A stretch of DNA of 64,000 nt. Source: Beijerinckiaceae bacterium (lineage in GTDB: Bacteria; Pseudomonadota; Alphaproteobacteria; Rhizobiales; Beijerinckiaceae). The stretch's first letter is position 1. Each line of letters begins with the position of its first letter. The position numbers were made by a program, and so were the translations under genes. The notes under the pieces are model-generated. The model did not search any database and was not told where the DNA came from. It worked only from the letters and a program-made list of their open reading frames with translations. The DNA lies in NCBI GenBank assembly GCA_027532775.1, contig JAPZTO010000003.1, positions 806,001-870,000 on the forward strand. The letters run 5' to 3'. This document shows, piece after piece, positions 9,502-17,620 of this stretch.

Positions 9502-10158
9502 TTACTTCTTCTTGCGGAAGGCTTCGAGGCTGACGACTTCTGCGCCGCTGCCGGCGGGCTTCTCGTCCTCGGGGGCAGCAGGGGCGACCGGCTTGGCCCG
9601 CGATTTCCGGCCTGTCGGGACTTTCTCAACCGCCTCGGCCTGCTTCGGATCGCTGTTTTCCTGCACGGTCGACGGCTCCGGCGCAGACCGCTTGCGTGAC
9701 TTGCCGCTCTCGAGCGTCGCGATGGCCTCGAGCTGGTCCTTCACGCTCGGCTCTTCCGGATCCTCGCCGGAATCGTTATCCGCCTGCGCCTCGTCCGGCG
9801 AGAATTTCAGCCCGAACTGGACGGAGGGATCGTAGAAGCCGGTCAGCGCCTCGTAAGGCACCAGCAGGCGTTCCGGTACGCCCCCGAAAGACAGCCCGAC
9901 CTCGAAATTGTGGTCGCCGACGATCAGGTCCCAGAACTGGTGCTGCAGGACGATTGTCATCTCTTCCGGATATTTCTCGCGCAGCCGGGTGGACAGACGC
10001 ACCCCGGGAGCCTGCGAGCGGAAGGTGATGTAGAAATGATGTTCACCGGGCAGGCCCGATTTCGCGGCATCCTGCAGGACCTTTCGCACGACACCGAGCA
10101 GGGCTTCCTGCACCATGACATCATAGCGGATCAGGTCTTCGGACGGCGAATCGTTCAT
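9502..10158 (-). CDS. sspB: SspB-family ClpXP adaptor
   Basis: A 218-residue alpha-type SspB, an adaptor that binds the ssrA degradation tag on stalled-ribosome products and tethers them to the ClpX ATPase. The tag-binding domain fills residues 1-135 (IRYDVMVQEALLGVVRKVL, HHFYITFRSQAPGV, PEEMTIVLQHQFWDL, FEVGLSFGGVPERLLVPY). A long acidic, disordered tail follows and ends in basic/hydrophobic residues (about 170-218), as expected for the flexible ClpX-docking tail. ATG 10158 matches the family N-terminus; an upstream in-frame ATG adds only MPRGP. The gene encoding the tag itself, ssrA, lies directly upstream on the same strand. Confidence 0.93.
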   Translation of the reverse strand: MNDSPSEDLIRYDVMVQEALLGVVRKVLQDAAKSGLPGEHHFYITFRSQAPGVRLSTRLREKYPEEMTIVLQHQFWDLIVGDHNFEVGLSFGGVPERLLVPYEALTGFYDPSVQFGLKFSPDEAQADNDSGEDPEEPSVKDQLEAIATLESGKSRKRSAPEPSTVQENSDPKQAEAVEKVPTGRKSRAKPVAPAAPEDEKPAGSGAEVVSLEAFRKKK

Positions 10159-10239
10159 GGGGCCCCTTGGCATCGGCTACCGGACAAGACCCTGATTCTC
10201 CGGATCCGGAAAGAGGCGGAGCCCGGCGGTCAGGAAAGT

Positions 10240-10571
10240 GGCAGGCTTCTGTTGCCAGGCGCCTGCCGGCCCCGCCCTACGGTGCTACCCGCAAGGACTT
10301 AGGTTCGGAATTCCAAACCGCGTTACGCGGCCTGGGCAACCGGAGCATAGTTGTCATTCGCAACTATAGGTTTGACCCGATAACGGCGGTATCATGCCGA
10401 GCGAAAGTCTACCCTTTACGCCCTCGTCGATCCTGTTTCGCCCCCGCCTGAAGGCCGCATGCGGCCCTGAGGTGGAGGCGCCGGGTACCGCCCCCGGGTC
10501 CGATGGGTTTATTACGACAGCCGTTTATCGCCATAGTCGCCACAAGGACGACACCCTCAATATAGGGGTGT
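10240..10571 (-). ncRNA. ssrA: tmRNA, circularly permuted two-piece alphaproteobacterial type
   Basis: Read on the minus strand, the acceptor piece comes first. It contains GACTATGGCGATAAACGG, a T-arm-like CCGGG/CCCGG stem and the 3' acceptor strand CGCCTCC+ACC ending at 10471; the final A of CCA is not encoded. A short spacer with a GGCCGCATGCGGCC hairpin (10453-10466) is removed. The coding piece begins at 10445 with GGGGGCGAAACAGGATCGACG. The two acceptor strands pair over 7 bp and include a third-position G-U pair, the alanyl-tRNA synthetase determinant. The tag frame lies at 10323-10361. A terminal hairpin closes near 10240. The outer ends are approximate. Confidence 0.95.
10323..10361 (-). 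CDS. tmRNA proteolysis-tag reading frame
   Basis: Resume codon GCG, then a tag ending at TAA: ANDNYAPVAQAA. The AND start and the AA end fit alphaproteobacterial tags; the C-terminal AA is the ClpX signal, and the N-terminal AN part is the SspB-binding side. This is a part of ssrA, not a separate gene. Confidence 0.93.
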   Translation of the reverse strand, partial: ANDNYAPVAQAA

Positions 10572-10746
10572 TGCGCGCCGAAATGAAGGGATAAACGCAG
10601 AATCTTCGCGGTCGCGCCATTTCGCTCGGGAATGGTGGATTTTCTCGGAAATCCGGTGGCATTCGTTCCGGAATCGTGATCCATTTGCGTGTGCAGCCTG
10701 GCTTGCGGGCCGGCTTCCGAGGAATGTCGTGTGGGAGGGAACGTGC

Positions 10747-11067
10747 ATGGATCATCTTGCAGACGTGAAGAAATACACCGCCAAGGTGGATGAGGCTGCC
10801 GTCACCGGCATGGCCAAGACCTATGCGCTCGTGATGAGCAAGCCGGATACGCGCTATGTTGCCGCTTCCGACCCGGAAGAGGTCAAGCGCGTGGTCGAGA
10901 ATTTCTGCAAGAAGAAGCTTGGCCGCAAGGAAAGCGATGCCGACCTGACCGCCGTGGTCAAGGCGCAATGCGAGAAGATGAAGGCGGACCGCACGAAGTC
11001 GCGCATCACCGTCTATTACCTGATCGCGGAGCATTTCAAGCAGCTCTCGATGTTCCACCCGAAGTGA
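10747..11067 (+). CDS. DUF2853 family protein
   Basis: A 106-residue, mostly helical cytoplasmic protein. It carries the family blocks VDEAAVTGMAKTYALVM, VVENFCKKKLG and the C-terminal CEKMKADRTKSRITVYYLIA. A structure of the family is known, but no biochemical role is established. ATG 10747 is preceded by GGGAGGGAACGTGC, a good ribosome site. It is a single-gene unit followed by a strong terminator before thyA. Confidence 0.85.
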   Translation: MDHLADVKKYTAKVDEAAVTGMAKTYALVMSKPDTRYVAASDPEEVKRVVENFCKKKLGRKESDADLTAVVKAQCEKMKADRTKSRITVYYLIAEHFKQLSMFHPK

Positions 11068-11117
11068 CGCCCCGCGGGCGCCGCCGCCACGCCCTTCCTG
11101 TGGCGTGACGGGTTGTG

Positions 11118-11144
11118 AATGGCCGGTCGCGACCGGCCATTTTC
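11118..11144 (+). terminator. Terminator between DUF2853 gene and thyA
   Basis: A perfect palindromic stem (AATGGCCGGTC and its complement about a GC centre) followed by TTTTC. It separates the DUF2853 unit from thyA. Confidence 0.75.
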
Positions 11145-11190
11145 ATCACGCGCTGCCGCTCCTTTCCGTCGCCCAGCCCCGATCCTGGCC

Positions 11191-11985
11191 ATGCAGACCT
11201 ACCTTGACCTGATGCAGCGCGTCCTTGACGAGGGCGTCCCCAAGCAGGACCGAACCGGCACCGGGACGCTGTCGCTTTTCGGGGCGCAGTTGCGTTTTGA
11301 CCTGGCGAAGGGCTTTCCGCTCGTCACCACCAAGAAGCTGCATCTGAAATCGATCATCCACGAGCTGATCTGGTTCCTCGCGGGTGACACCAATATCAAG
11401 TATCTGAAAGAAAACGGCGTTTCGATCTGGGACGAATGGGCCGACGAGACGGGCGATCTCGGCCCCGTCTATGGCCGCCAGTGGCGCAGCTGGGCCAAGC
11501 CGGATGGCGGGGTTGTCGACCAGATCGCCGAGTTGCTGGTCGAGATCCGCCGCAATCCGGATTCGCGCCGGCTGATCGTCTCGGCCTGGAACCCGGCGGA
11601 TATTCCCGACATGGCGCTGGCCCCGTGCCATTGTCTGTTCCAGTTCCATGTCGCGGCGGGGCGGCTTTCCTGCCAGCTTTACCAGCGCTCGGCGGACCTG
11701 TTCCTCGGCGTGCCGTTCAACATCGCCTCCTATGCGCTGCTGACACATATGATCGCGCAGGTGACGGGGCTGAAGCCGGGTGATTTCGTGCATTCCTTCG
11801 GAGACGTGCATCTCTATTCCAACCATCTCGAGCAGGCGCGCCTGCAACTGACGCGGCAGCCCCGCCCGTTGCCGGTGCTGAAGCTCAACCCGGCCGTGAC
11901 CGACCTTTTCGCGTTCCGCTACGACGATATTGCGATCGAGGGATATGACCCGCATCCCGCCATCAGGGCGCCGGTCGCGGTGTGA
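11191..11985 (+). CDS. thyA: Thymidylate synthase
   Basis: A 264-residue protein, exactly the E. coli ThyA length. It converts dUMP to dTMP using methylenetetrahydrofolate, producing dihydrofolate. The catalytic cysteine is Cys146 within [10 protein letters not shown]; the dUMP-binding arginines and the [20 protein letters not shown] block are present. The ATG at 11191 gives [12 protein letters not shown], the standard N-terminus. Its stop overlaps the start of folA (TGATG), so the two are translationally coupled, which is sensible because FolA regenerates the folate ThyA oxidises. Confidence 0.98.
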   Translation: MQTYLDLMQRVLDEGVPKQDRTGTGTLSLFGAQLRFDLAKGFPLVTTKKLHLKSIIHELIWFLAGDTNIKYLKENGVSIWDEWADETGDLGPVYGRQWRSWAKPDGGVVDQIAELLVEIRRNPDSRRLIVSAWNPADIPDMALAPCHCLFQFHVAAGRLSCQLYQRSADLFLGVPFNIASYALLTHMIAQVTGLKPGDFVHSFGDVHLYSNHLEQARLQLTRQPRPLPVLKLNPAVTDLFAFRYDDIAIEGYDPHPAIRAPVAV

Positions 11986-12518
11986 TGGCGGAAAATCCTG
12001 CTGCCGGGCCGGGTGCCCGGATCGTTGTCGTGGCGGCCGTGGCGCGCAATGGCGTGATCGGACGCGACAACCGCCTGCTCTGGCGGCTGAAATCCGACAT
12101 GAGACATTTCCGCGCGCTTACCATGGGCAAGCCGATCCTGATGGGGCGCAAGACTTTCGATTCCATCGGCAGGCCTTTGCCCGGCCGGCATACCGTCGTC
12201 ATCACCCGAAACCGCGGCTGGGCCCATCCGGATGTTACCGTGGCGCCGGACCCGGAAAGCGGGCTTGCGCTGGCGCGCGACCTTGCGGAACTGCATGGGC
12301 AGAACGACGTGATCATCGGCGGCGGGAGCGAGATCTACCGCCATTTCCTGCCTGTTGCCGACCGGCTCGAGATCACCGAGGTCGATCTTTCGCCCGAAGG
12401 CGATGCGGTTTTTCCGGCCATCGACCCCCTCGTCTGGCGGGAAGCGAGCCGGCAATCCTTCACCAAGAATGCCGATGACGAGGCAGACTTTCGCTTCGTC
12501 ACCTACCTTCGGCGTTGA
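11985..12518 (+). CDS. folA: Dihydrofolate reductase
   Basis: A 177-residue NADPH-dependent reductase that turns dihydrofolate into tetrahydrofolate. It has the DHFR signature VIGRDNRLLWRLKSDMRHF, with the acidic active-site residue in the usual helix B position, then GRKTFDSIGRPLPGR and the GGGSEIYRHFL nucleotide-binding loop. ATG 11985 shares its first base with the thyA stop; a GTG one codon upstream is the alternative. It forms an operon with thyA. About 65 bp separate it from hflK. Confidence 0.96.
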   Translation: MAENPAAGPGARIVVVAAVARNGVIGRDNRLLWRLKSDMRHFRALTMGKPILMGRKTFDSIGRPLPGRHTVVITRNRGWAHPDVTVAPDPESGLALARDLAELHGQNDVIIGGGSEIYRHFLPVADRLEITEVDLSPEGDAVFPAIDPLVWREASRQSFTKNADDEADFRFVTYLRR

Positions 12519-12584
12519 CCTTCGCCTCTCGAAGACCCAAATGAACATCGTCAAGAACGGGAATGGCCGGAGAGAAAGCGCTTC

Positions 12585-13724
12585 ATGAGTAACGGACCCT
12601 GGCAGCCAAGGGGGCAAGGCCCCCGCAACCCAAACCCATGGGGCTCCGGCCCTTCGGGCGGCGGCGGACGTGAGCCACCGGACCTCGAAGACATCCTCCG
12701 GCGGAGCCAGGACAAGCTGCGGCGTGTGCTGCCGGGCGGTGGCCCGGGCGGCGAGGGCGGCGGGCTTTCGAAGCTCGGTGCTGTCGGCATCGCCTTCCTC
12801 GGCCTGCTGGCCGTTGTCGGCTGGATGCTGACGGGCTTCTACACGGTCCGGCCCAACGAAATGGGTATCGAGCGCGTCTTCGGGCGCTTCACCTCGATCA
12901 CGGCGCCGGGCCTGAACTGGAACTGGCCCTATCCGATCGGCCGGATCGACAAGCCGACCATCGGCGTGCAGACGATCGAGGTCGGCCTGCGCAGCGGTGC
13001 CGGCCCGCGTGGCGGCGTCCGCGATATCCGCGAGGAAAGCCTGATGCTGACCGGCGACGAGAATATCGTCGACGTCGATTTCTCGGTTCTCTGGCTGGTC
13101 GATGCGCGCCGGCCGCAGGATTTCGTATTCAACCTCCGCAGCCCGGAAGCCACGGTGAAGGCCGTGGCCGAAAGCGCGATGCGTGAAATCGTCGGCCGGC
13201 GGGACATCCAGCCGATCCTGACCGGCGCCCGCCTCGAAATCGAGCGCGCGGTGCAGGAACTGATGCAGAAGACACTGAACGGCTACGGCGCCGGCATCAT
13301 TGTGCAGCAGGTCCAGCTGATGAAGGTCGACCCGCCCGCCGAGGTCATCGACGCGTTCCGTGACGTGCAGGCGGCCCGTGCCGACCAGGAGCGCGCGCAG
13401 AACGAGGCGCAGACCTATGCCAACAAGGTCATCCCGGAAGCGCGCGGTGAAGCTTCGCGCATTACCCAGCGGGCCGAGGCCGAGCGCGAACGCCTGATCG
13501 CGGATGCCCGAGGCGAGGCGGCGCGCTTCATCTCGATCCTCGACGAATACAAGAAGGCGCCGGAAATCACCCGGCAGCGCCTCTATCTCGAATCCATCGA
13601 ACGGATCTATGGTGGCATGGACAAGATCATCATCGACCAGGGCAAGCAGCAGAACGGCGTCGTGCCGCTCCTGCCGCTCAATGACCTGATGCGCCGCGGT
13701 GCCAATGGGCAGGAGAAGCGCTGA
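12585..13724 (+). CDS. hflK: FtsH protease modulator HflK
   Basis: A 379-residue SPFH/prohibitin-family membrane protein that forms a large periplasm-facing HflK-HflC cage around the FtsH protease. The N-terminus is Gly/Pro-rich (residues 1-60), followed by one transmembrane helix (about 63-87) and the SPFH domain starting YTVRPNEMGIERVFGRF. A long helical stretch rich in Arg/Ala/Glu (about 250-330) precedes the C-terminal cap. GGAGAG lies 9 nt before ATG 12585. The stop overlaps the hflC start. Confidence 0.96.
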   Translation: MSNGPWQPRGQGPRNPNPWGSGPSGGGGREPPDLEDILRRSQDKLRRVLPGGGPGGEGGGLSKLGAVGIAFLGLLAVVGWMLTGFYTVRPNEMGIERVFGRFTSITAPGLNWNWPYPIGRIDKPTIGVQTIEVGLRSGAGPRGGVRDIREESLMLTGDENIVDVDFSVLWLVDARRPQDFVFNLRSPEATVKAVAESAMREIVGRRDIQPILTGARLEIERAVQELMQKTLNGYGAGIIVQQVQLMKVDPPAEVIDAFRDVQAARADQERAQNEAQTYANKVIPEARGEASRITQRAEAERERLIADARGEAARFISILDEYKKAPEITRQRLYLESIERIYGGMDKIIIDQGKQQNGVVPLLPLNDLMRRGANGQEKR

Positions 13725-14599
13725 TGATCCGCTCTGTTCTCGCTTTCATTCTCGCCGGCCTTGTCGTGGTCGGCGGTTCGGCGCTCTTCGTCGTCGACCA
13801 GACCGAGCAGGTGATCGTCACCCAGTTCGGCCAGCCGCGGCGGGTTATCACCACGCCGGGCCTCAACGTGAAGATGCCTTTCATCCAGAACGTCATCTCG
13901 ATGGACCGGCGCACCCTCGATCTCGAGACGCCCTCGGTCGAAGCCATCACGTCGGACCAGAAGCGCCTCGTCGTCGATACTTTCGCGCGCTACCGGATCG
14001 ACAATCCGCTCCGCTTCTTCCAGGCGACCGGCGGCTCGATGCTCCGGGGCAACCAGCAGCTCGGCACCTTCATGGATGCCGCCCTGCGCCGTGTACTGGG
14101 CGAATCCACCTTCCAGCTCGTCGTGAAAGATGACCGGCAGGGGCTGATCACCCGCATTCGCGAGCAGGTCAATGTCGAGGCCCAGGCGCTCGGTGTGTCC
14201 ATCGTTGACATCCGCATCCGGCGCGCCGACCTGCCGGAGCAGAACAGCCAGGCCGTGTTCCGCCGGATGCAGACCGAGCGGCAGCGCGAAGCGGCCGAGT
14301 TGCGCGCGCAGGGGACGGAAATCTCCGACCGCATCCGCGCGCAGGCAGACCGGACTGTCACGGTGACCAGGGCCGAGGCAGACCGGCTGGCCCGCGAAGC
14401 TCTGGGTAAGGGCGAAGCGGAAAGGACCCGGCTTCTCGCCGATTCCTACAACCGCGATGCCGAGTTCTTCGCCTTCTACCGGTCGATGCAGGCCTATGAA
14501 ACCGGCCTGAAATCCGGCGATACACGGCTGGTCATCACGCCGGACAGCGAGTTCTTCAAGTACCTGAACAACCCGGCCGGAGCAGGCCGGGACAAGTGA
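13724..14599 (+). CDS. hflC: FtsH protease modulator HflC
   Basis: A 291-residue partner of HflK. It has one N-terminal transmembrane helix (VLAFILAGLVVVGGSALFVV) and the SPFH domain starting DQTEQVIVTQFGQPRRVI; the conserved QAVFRRMQTERQREAAELRA and AEADRLAREALGKGEAERTR blocks are present. ATG 13724 overlaps the hflK TGA by one base, so the subunits are coupled in stoichiometric synthesis. A terminator follows immediately. Confidence 0.96.
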   Translation: MIRSVLAFILAGLVVVGGSALFVVDQTEQVIVTQFGQPRRVITTPGLNVKMPFIQNVISMDRRTLDLETPSVEAITSDQKRLVVDTFARYRIDNPLRFFQATGGSMLRGNQQLGTFMDAALRRVLGESTFQLVVKDDRQGLITRIREQVNVEAQALGVSIVDIRIRRADLPEQNSQAVFRRMQTERQREAAELRAQGTEISDRIRAQADRTVTVTRAEADRLAREALGKGEAERTRLLADSYNRDAEFFAFYRSMQAYETGLKSGDTRLVITPDSEFFKYLNNPAGAGRDK

Positions 14600-14606
14600 A
14601 ACAACG

Positions 14607-14634
14607 GGCCGGCGCCTCCAGCGCCGGCCTTCTT
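14607..14634 (+). terminator. Terminator after hflC
   Basis: A 9-bp perfect stem GGCCGGCGC/GCGCCGGCC with a CTCCA loop followed by TTCTT. It would limit readthrough from hflKC into the DUF2065 gene and degP. Confidence 0.75.
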
Positions 14635-14739
14635 CGTGAAACTTGCCGTTGACCCCGAGGGGTCAAGCAGAAGCGAGGCACGCATGGGAGCGGGTCCTGA
14701 GCGGGGGTACATTGCCTCCGGGCCACGTGGTGTGAGACG

Positions 14740-14946
14740 ATGAGTGAGTTTCTCACGGCTTTGGCCCTGATGTTCGCGATCGAGGGGCTCAGTTTCGCGG
14801 CGTTTCCGGGTGCGATGCGGAAGGCGCTTCGGGATGCCTCGGAAATGCCGGAGCGCCTTCTCCGTATTCTCGGTTTTGCCGCGGCCGGCCTGGGTGTTTT
14901 CCTTGTCTGGGCCAGCAAGGGCTTTCCGGCGTTCAACCTGTTGTGA
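14740..14946 (+). CDS. DUF2065 family small membrane protein
   Basis: A 68-residue protein with two predicted transmembrane helices (FLTALALMFAIEGLSFAAF and LLRILGFAAAGLGVFLVWA) joined by a short charged loop. DUF2065 (YjeT-like) proteins typically sit next to hflKC in proteobacteria, as here, which suggests a role near the HflKC-FtsH complex, although none is established. It lies between the hflC terminator and degP. Confidence 0.85.
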   Translation: MSEFLTALALMFAIEGLSFAAFPGAMRKALRDASEMPERLLRILGFAAAGLGVFLVWASKGFPAFNLL

Positions 14947-15045
14947 TCGCAGAAAAAAGTGATGATTGTGTCGCGTTTGTGCCGCAATTGAACCTTTTGA
15001 AATAAGCCATCGCGGGCGGCGATGGCATGGAGATGAACGAGGGTC

Positions 15046-16590
15046 ATGATGTCGATGGAAACCTTCCCGGCGAAAACCGGGTTCACGACGGATCTGGCAA
15101 GGCAGCCGGGTGCTGGCCTGGTGCCGCGCCTGCGTCGCGCGGCGGGGGCGGCGGCTTTGGCCGTGGTTGTCCTGCTGCCGAATGTCGCCGCGGTTCAGGC
15201 GCGCGGCCCTGAAGCGATCGCCGATACAGCCGAGCGCGTCATGGATGCTGTGGTCAATATCAAGGCGAACCAGCGCCAGGCGCAGCGTTCCGTGCCGATG
15301 CCGCAGATGCCGCCGGGCTCGCCTTTCGAGGATCTGTTCAACGATTTCTTTAACCGGCGCGGGCCGGGCGGGCCGGGTGGCCCCGGTGCGCCGGGTCCGC
15401 AGCCGAACCAGCGCGCCTCGTCGCTCGGATCCGGTTTCGTGATCGATGCCGGTGGCACGGTCGTGACGAACAACCACGTCATTGCCGAGGCAAACGACAT
15501 CACGGTCGTCTTCAATGACGGCACCGAGCTCAAGGCAGAGGTCGTGGGCAAGGATGCCAAGACCGATATCGCCGTGCTGAAGGTCAAGTCCGACAAGCCG
15601 CTGAAATTCGTCAAGTTCGGTGACAGCGAGAAGCTGCGCATCGGCGAATGGGTCATTGCCATCGGCAACCCGTTCGGCTTCGGCGGCTCGGTTTCGGCGG
15701 GTATTGTCTCGGCCAAGCAGCGCAATATCCGTTCCGGCCCCTATGACAGCTTCATCCAGACGGATGCGGCCATCAACAAGGGCAATTCGGGCGGTCCGTT
15801 GTTCAATCTCGAAGGGGATGTCGTCGGCATCAACACCGCGATCATCTCGCCGTCGGGCGGCTCGATCGGCATCGGGTTCTCGGTGCCGGCCTCGATTGCC
15901 GTGCCGGTCATCGAACAGCTGAAGGAATTCGGCGAGACCCGCCGTGGCTGGCTCGGCGTTGCCATCCAGGATGTGGATGACGATACCGCCGATGCGCTCA
16001 AGCTGGGCCGTGCGCGCGGCGCGATGGTGATCAATGTCGACGAAAAGGGCCCGGCCAAAACCGCCGGTCTCGAGCGCGAGGATGTCATCATCCGCTTCGA
16101 CGGCAAGGATATTCGCCGTTCGAACGATCTGCCGCGCATCGTCGCGCAGACGCCGATCGGCAAGGAAGTCGATGTCACGGTCTGGCGTGGCGGCAAGGAA
16201 GTTGCGAAGCGTGTCACGCTCGGGCGCCTTGATGAATCGCCGCAGCAGGCCTCGGTCCAGCAGCGCGAGCCGCAGAACAATACGGCCAACGCGTCGGTCC
16301 TCGGGCTTGATGTCACGCCGGTCACGGCCGAACTGCGCCGGCGCTACAACATCAAGGACGGCGTGGATGGCGTAGTCGTCACCCGGGTCGATCCGAATTC
16401 CGTGGCGGCCGAACGCCGCATCTCGGTCGGCGATGTGATCGTCGAGGTGCAGCGCGAGGCGGTCCGCAGTGCAGCGGATATCCGCAAGCGGCTTGACACG
16501 CTGAAGGGCCAGGGCCAGCGCCGCGCGCTGTTCTACGTGGCCACGGGCCCGGAAGGCACGCTGCGCTACGTGACGCTGCCGATCAACTGA
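15046..16590 (+). CDS. Do/DegP/DegQ-family periplasmic serine protease
   Basis: A 514-residue HtrA-type protease/chaperone of the periplasm. After a signal segment (AAGAAALAVVVLLPNVAAVQA, about residues 30-50) comes the trypsin-like domain with the catalytic triad His144 (TNNHVIAE), Asp174 (KTDIAVL) and Ser248 (NKGNSGGPLF), then two PDZ domains (about 300-390 and 415-505). The Gly/Pro-rich stretch near residues 100-125 is the LA loop that binds substrates. The ATG is one of several near-adjacent starts; GAGGGTC precedes 15046. The position after hflKC and DUF2065 is common in alphaproteobacteria. Whether it is the DegP or DegQ paralogue cannot be decided. Confidence 0.93.
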   Translation: MMSMETFPAKTGFTTDLARQPGAGLVPRLRRAAGAAALAVVVLLPNVAAVQARGPEAIADTAERVMDAVVNIKANQRQAQRSVPMPQMPPGSPFEDLFNDFFNRRGPGGPGGPGAPGPQPNQRASSLGSGFVIDAGGTVVTNNHVIAEANDITVVFNDGTELKAEVVGKDAKTDIAVLKVKSDKPLKFVKFGDSEKLRIGEWVIAIGNPFGFGGSVSAGIVSAKQRNIRSGPYDSFIQTDAAINKGNSGGPLFNLEGDVVGINTAIISPSGGSIGIGFSVPASIAVPVIEQLKEFGETRRGWLGVAIQDVDDDTADALKLGRARGAMVINVDEKGPAKTAGLEREDVIIRFDGKDIRRSNDLPRIVAQTPIGKEVDVTVWRGGKEVAKRVTLGRLDESPQQASVQQREPQNNTANASVLGLDVTPVTAELRRRYNIKDGVDGVVVTRVDPNSVAAERRISVGDVIVEVQREAVRSAADIRKRLDTLKGQGQRRALFYVATGPEGTLRYVTLPIN

Positions 16591-16614
16591 GGCGCAACCT
16601 CCAGGCGAAATCGA

Positions 16615-16646
16615 GGGCATCCGGCCGCAAGCCGGGTGCCCTTTTT
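16615..16646 (+). terminator. Terminator after degP-like gene
   Basis: Stem GGGCATCCGGC/GCCGGGTGCCC with a CGCAA loop and a five-T run. The serB stop lies at its right edge on the other strand, so this serves the degP-like gene. Confidence 0.85.
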
Positions 16647-17554
16647 CATGGGCGCAGGATGTCTTCCTCGCGGTAACCCTGGAAGAAGAGCAGGGCCGAG
16701 AGATCGCCATAGTCGATCCGGGCATGGGCGGCCTCGGCGACGATCGGCTTGGCGCGGAATGCGACGCCGAGCCCGGCCTCGCCGAGCATGGCGAGGTCGT
16801 TCGCGCCGTCGCCAACGGCCAGGGCGGCGTCCGGCGAGAGCGTGAAACGGGCCCGCAGTTCCTCGAGGGTCTGGCGCTTGGCCTCCTTCCCGAGGATCGG
16901 TTCCGCCACCGTTCCGGCGAAATGTCCGCCCTCCACGTTCAATGTGTTCGAGCGGTGCATGTGAAAACCGATCTTCTGCGAGATCGGGCCGGTGAAGACC
17001 GTGAAGCCGCCGGAGACGAGGGCGGTGTAGGCGCCGTGATGCCGCATCGTGGCGACAAGTTCCCGCCCGCCCGGCGTGAGGGTGATCCGGTCGGCGATCA
17101 GCGTCTCGACGATCGTGACAGGCAGGCCCTTCAGCAGGGCGACGCGCTCACGCAGGGCCGGCTCGAAGGCGATCTCGCCCCGCATGGCCCGCTCGGTGAT
17201 CGCGCTCACATGCGCCTTGAGCCCGGCAGCATCGGCGAGCTCATCGATGCATTCCTGGCCGATCATCGTGGAATCCATATCGGCGAGAAAGAGGCGCTTG
17301 CGGCGGCCCGCGCCCGGCTGGACAACGAGATCGACCGGCAGCGCGCCCATGGCCTCGCGCAGGGCACTGCTCCAGCGGGCGGGATCGTCCGCGCTGGTGA
17401 AATGGAAATCCGCGGCATGGCCGGTCGAGAGGATGGCGACTTCCGCGGCCGGCAGCATCGAACGGGCCCGTGCGATGGCGGCCATGTCGAGGCAGCGCTC
17501 ACCCGGGGCGCTCACGAGGGTGGCCACAAGGGCGCGCGACGTGGAGTGGGGCAT
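16646..17554 (-). CDS. serB: Phosphoserine phosphatase
   Basis: A 302-residue HAD-superfamily enzyme doing the last step of serine synthesis, hydrolysing O-phosphoserine. The HAD nucleophile motif is FLADMDSTMI (Asp92, with Asp94 as acid/base), motif II is ALVSGGFTVF and the metal motif is AVGDGANDLAML. The N-terminal ~85 residues form a divergent ACT-like regulatory part, as in E. coli SerB, which is slightly longer. AGAAGG lies 7 nt before the ATG. It is divergent from miaA with a 66-bp gap. Confidence 0.95.
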   Translation of the reverse strand: MPHSTSRALVATLVSAPGERCLDMAAIARARSMLPAAEVAILSTGHAADFHFTSADDPARWSSALREAMGALPVDLVVQPGAGRRKRLFLADMDSTMIGQECIDELADAAGLKAHVSAITERAMRGEIAFEPALRERVALLKGLPVTIVETLIADRITLTPGGRELVATMRHHGAYTALVSGGFTVFTGPISQKIGFHMHRSNTLNVEGGHFAGTVAEPILGKEAKRQTLEELRARFTLSPDAALAVGDGANDLAMLGEAGLGVAFRAKPIVAEAAHARIDYGDLSALLFFQGYREEDILRP

Positions 17555-17620
17555 GGGCTCGCCTTCTCAGCAGCAAGAGGATAGGAACCGGCGGTATCGA
17601 CCTCGTCGGGAAATGGCAAG

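Noticed and set aside
14947-15045. A heat-shock sigma factor (RpoH) promoter before the degP-like gene
   Set aside because: TTGAAC and CCATCG-like elements are visible but the spacing (about 12 bp) does not fit the consensus, so I do not annotate it.
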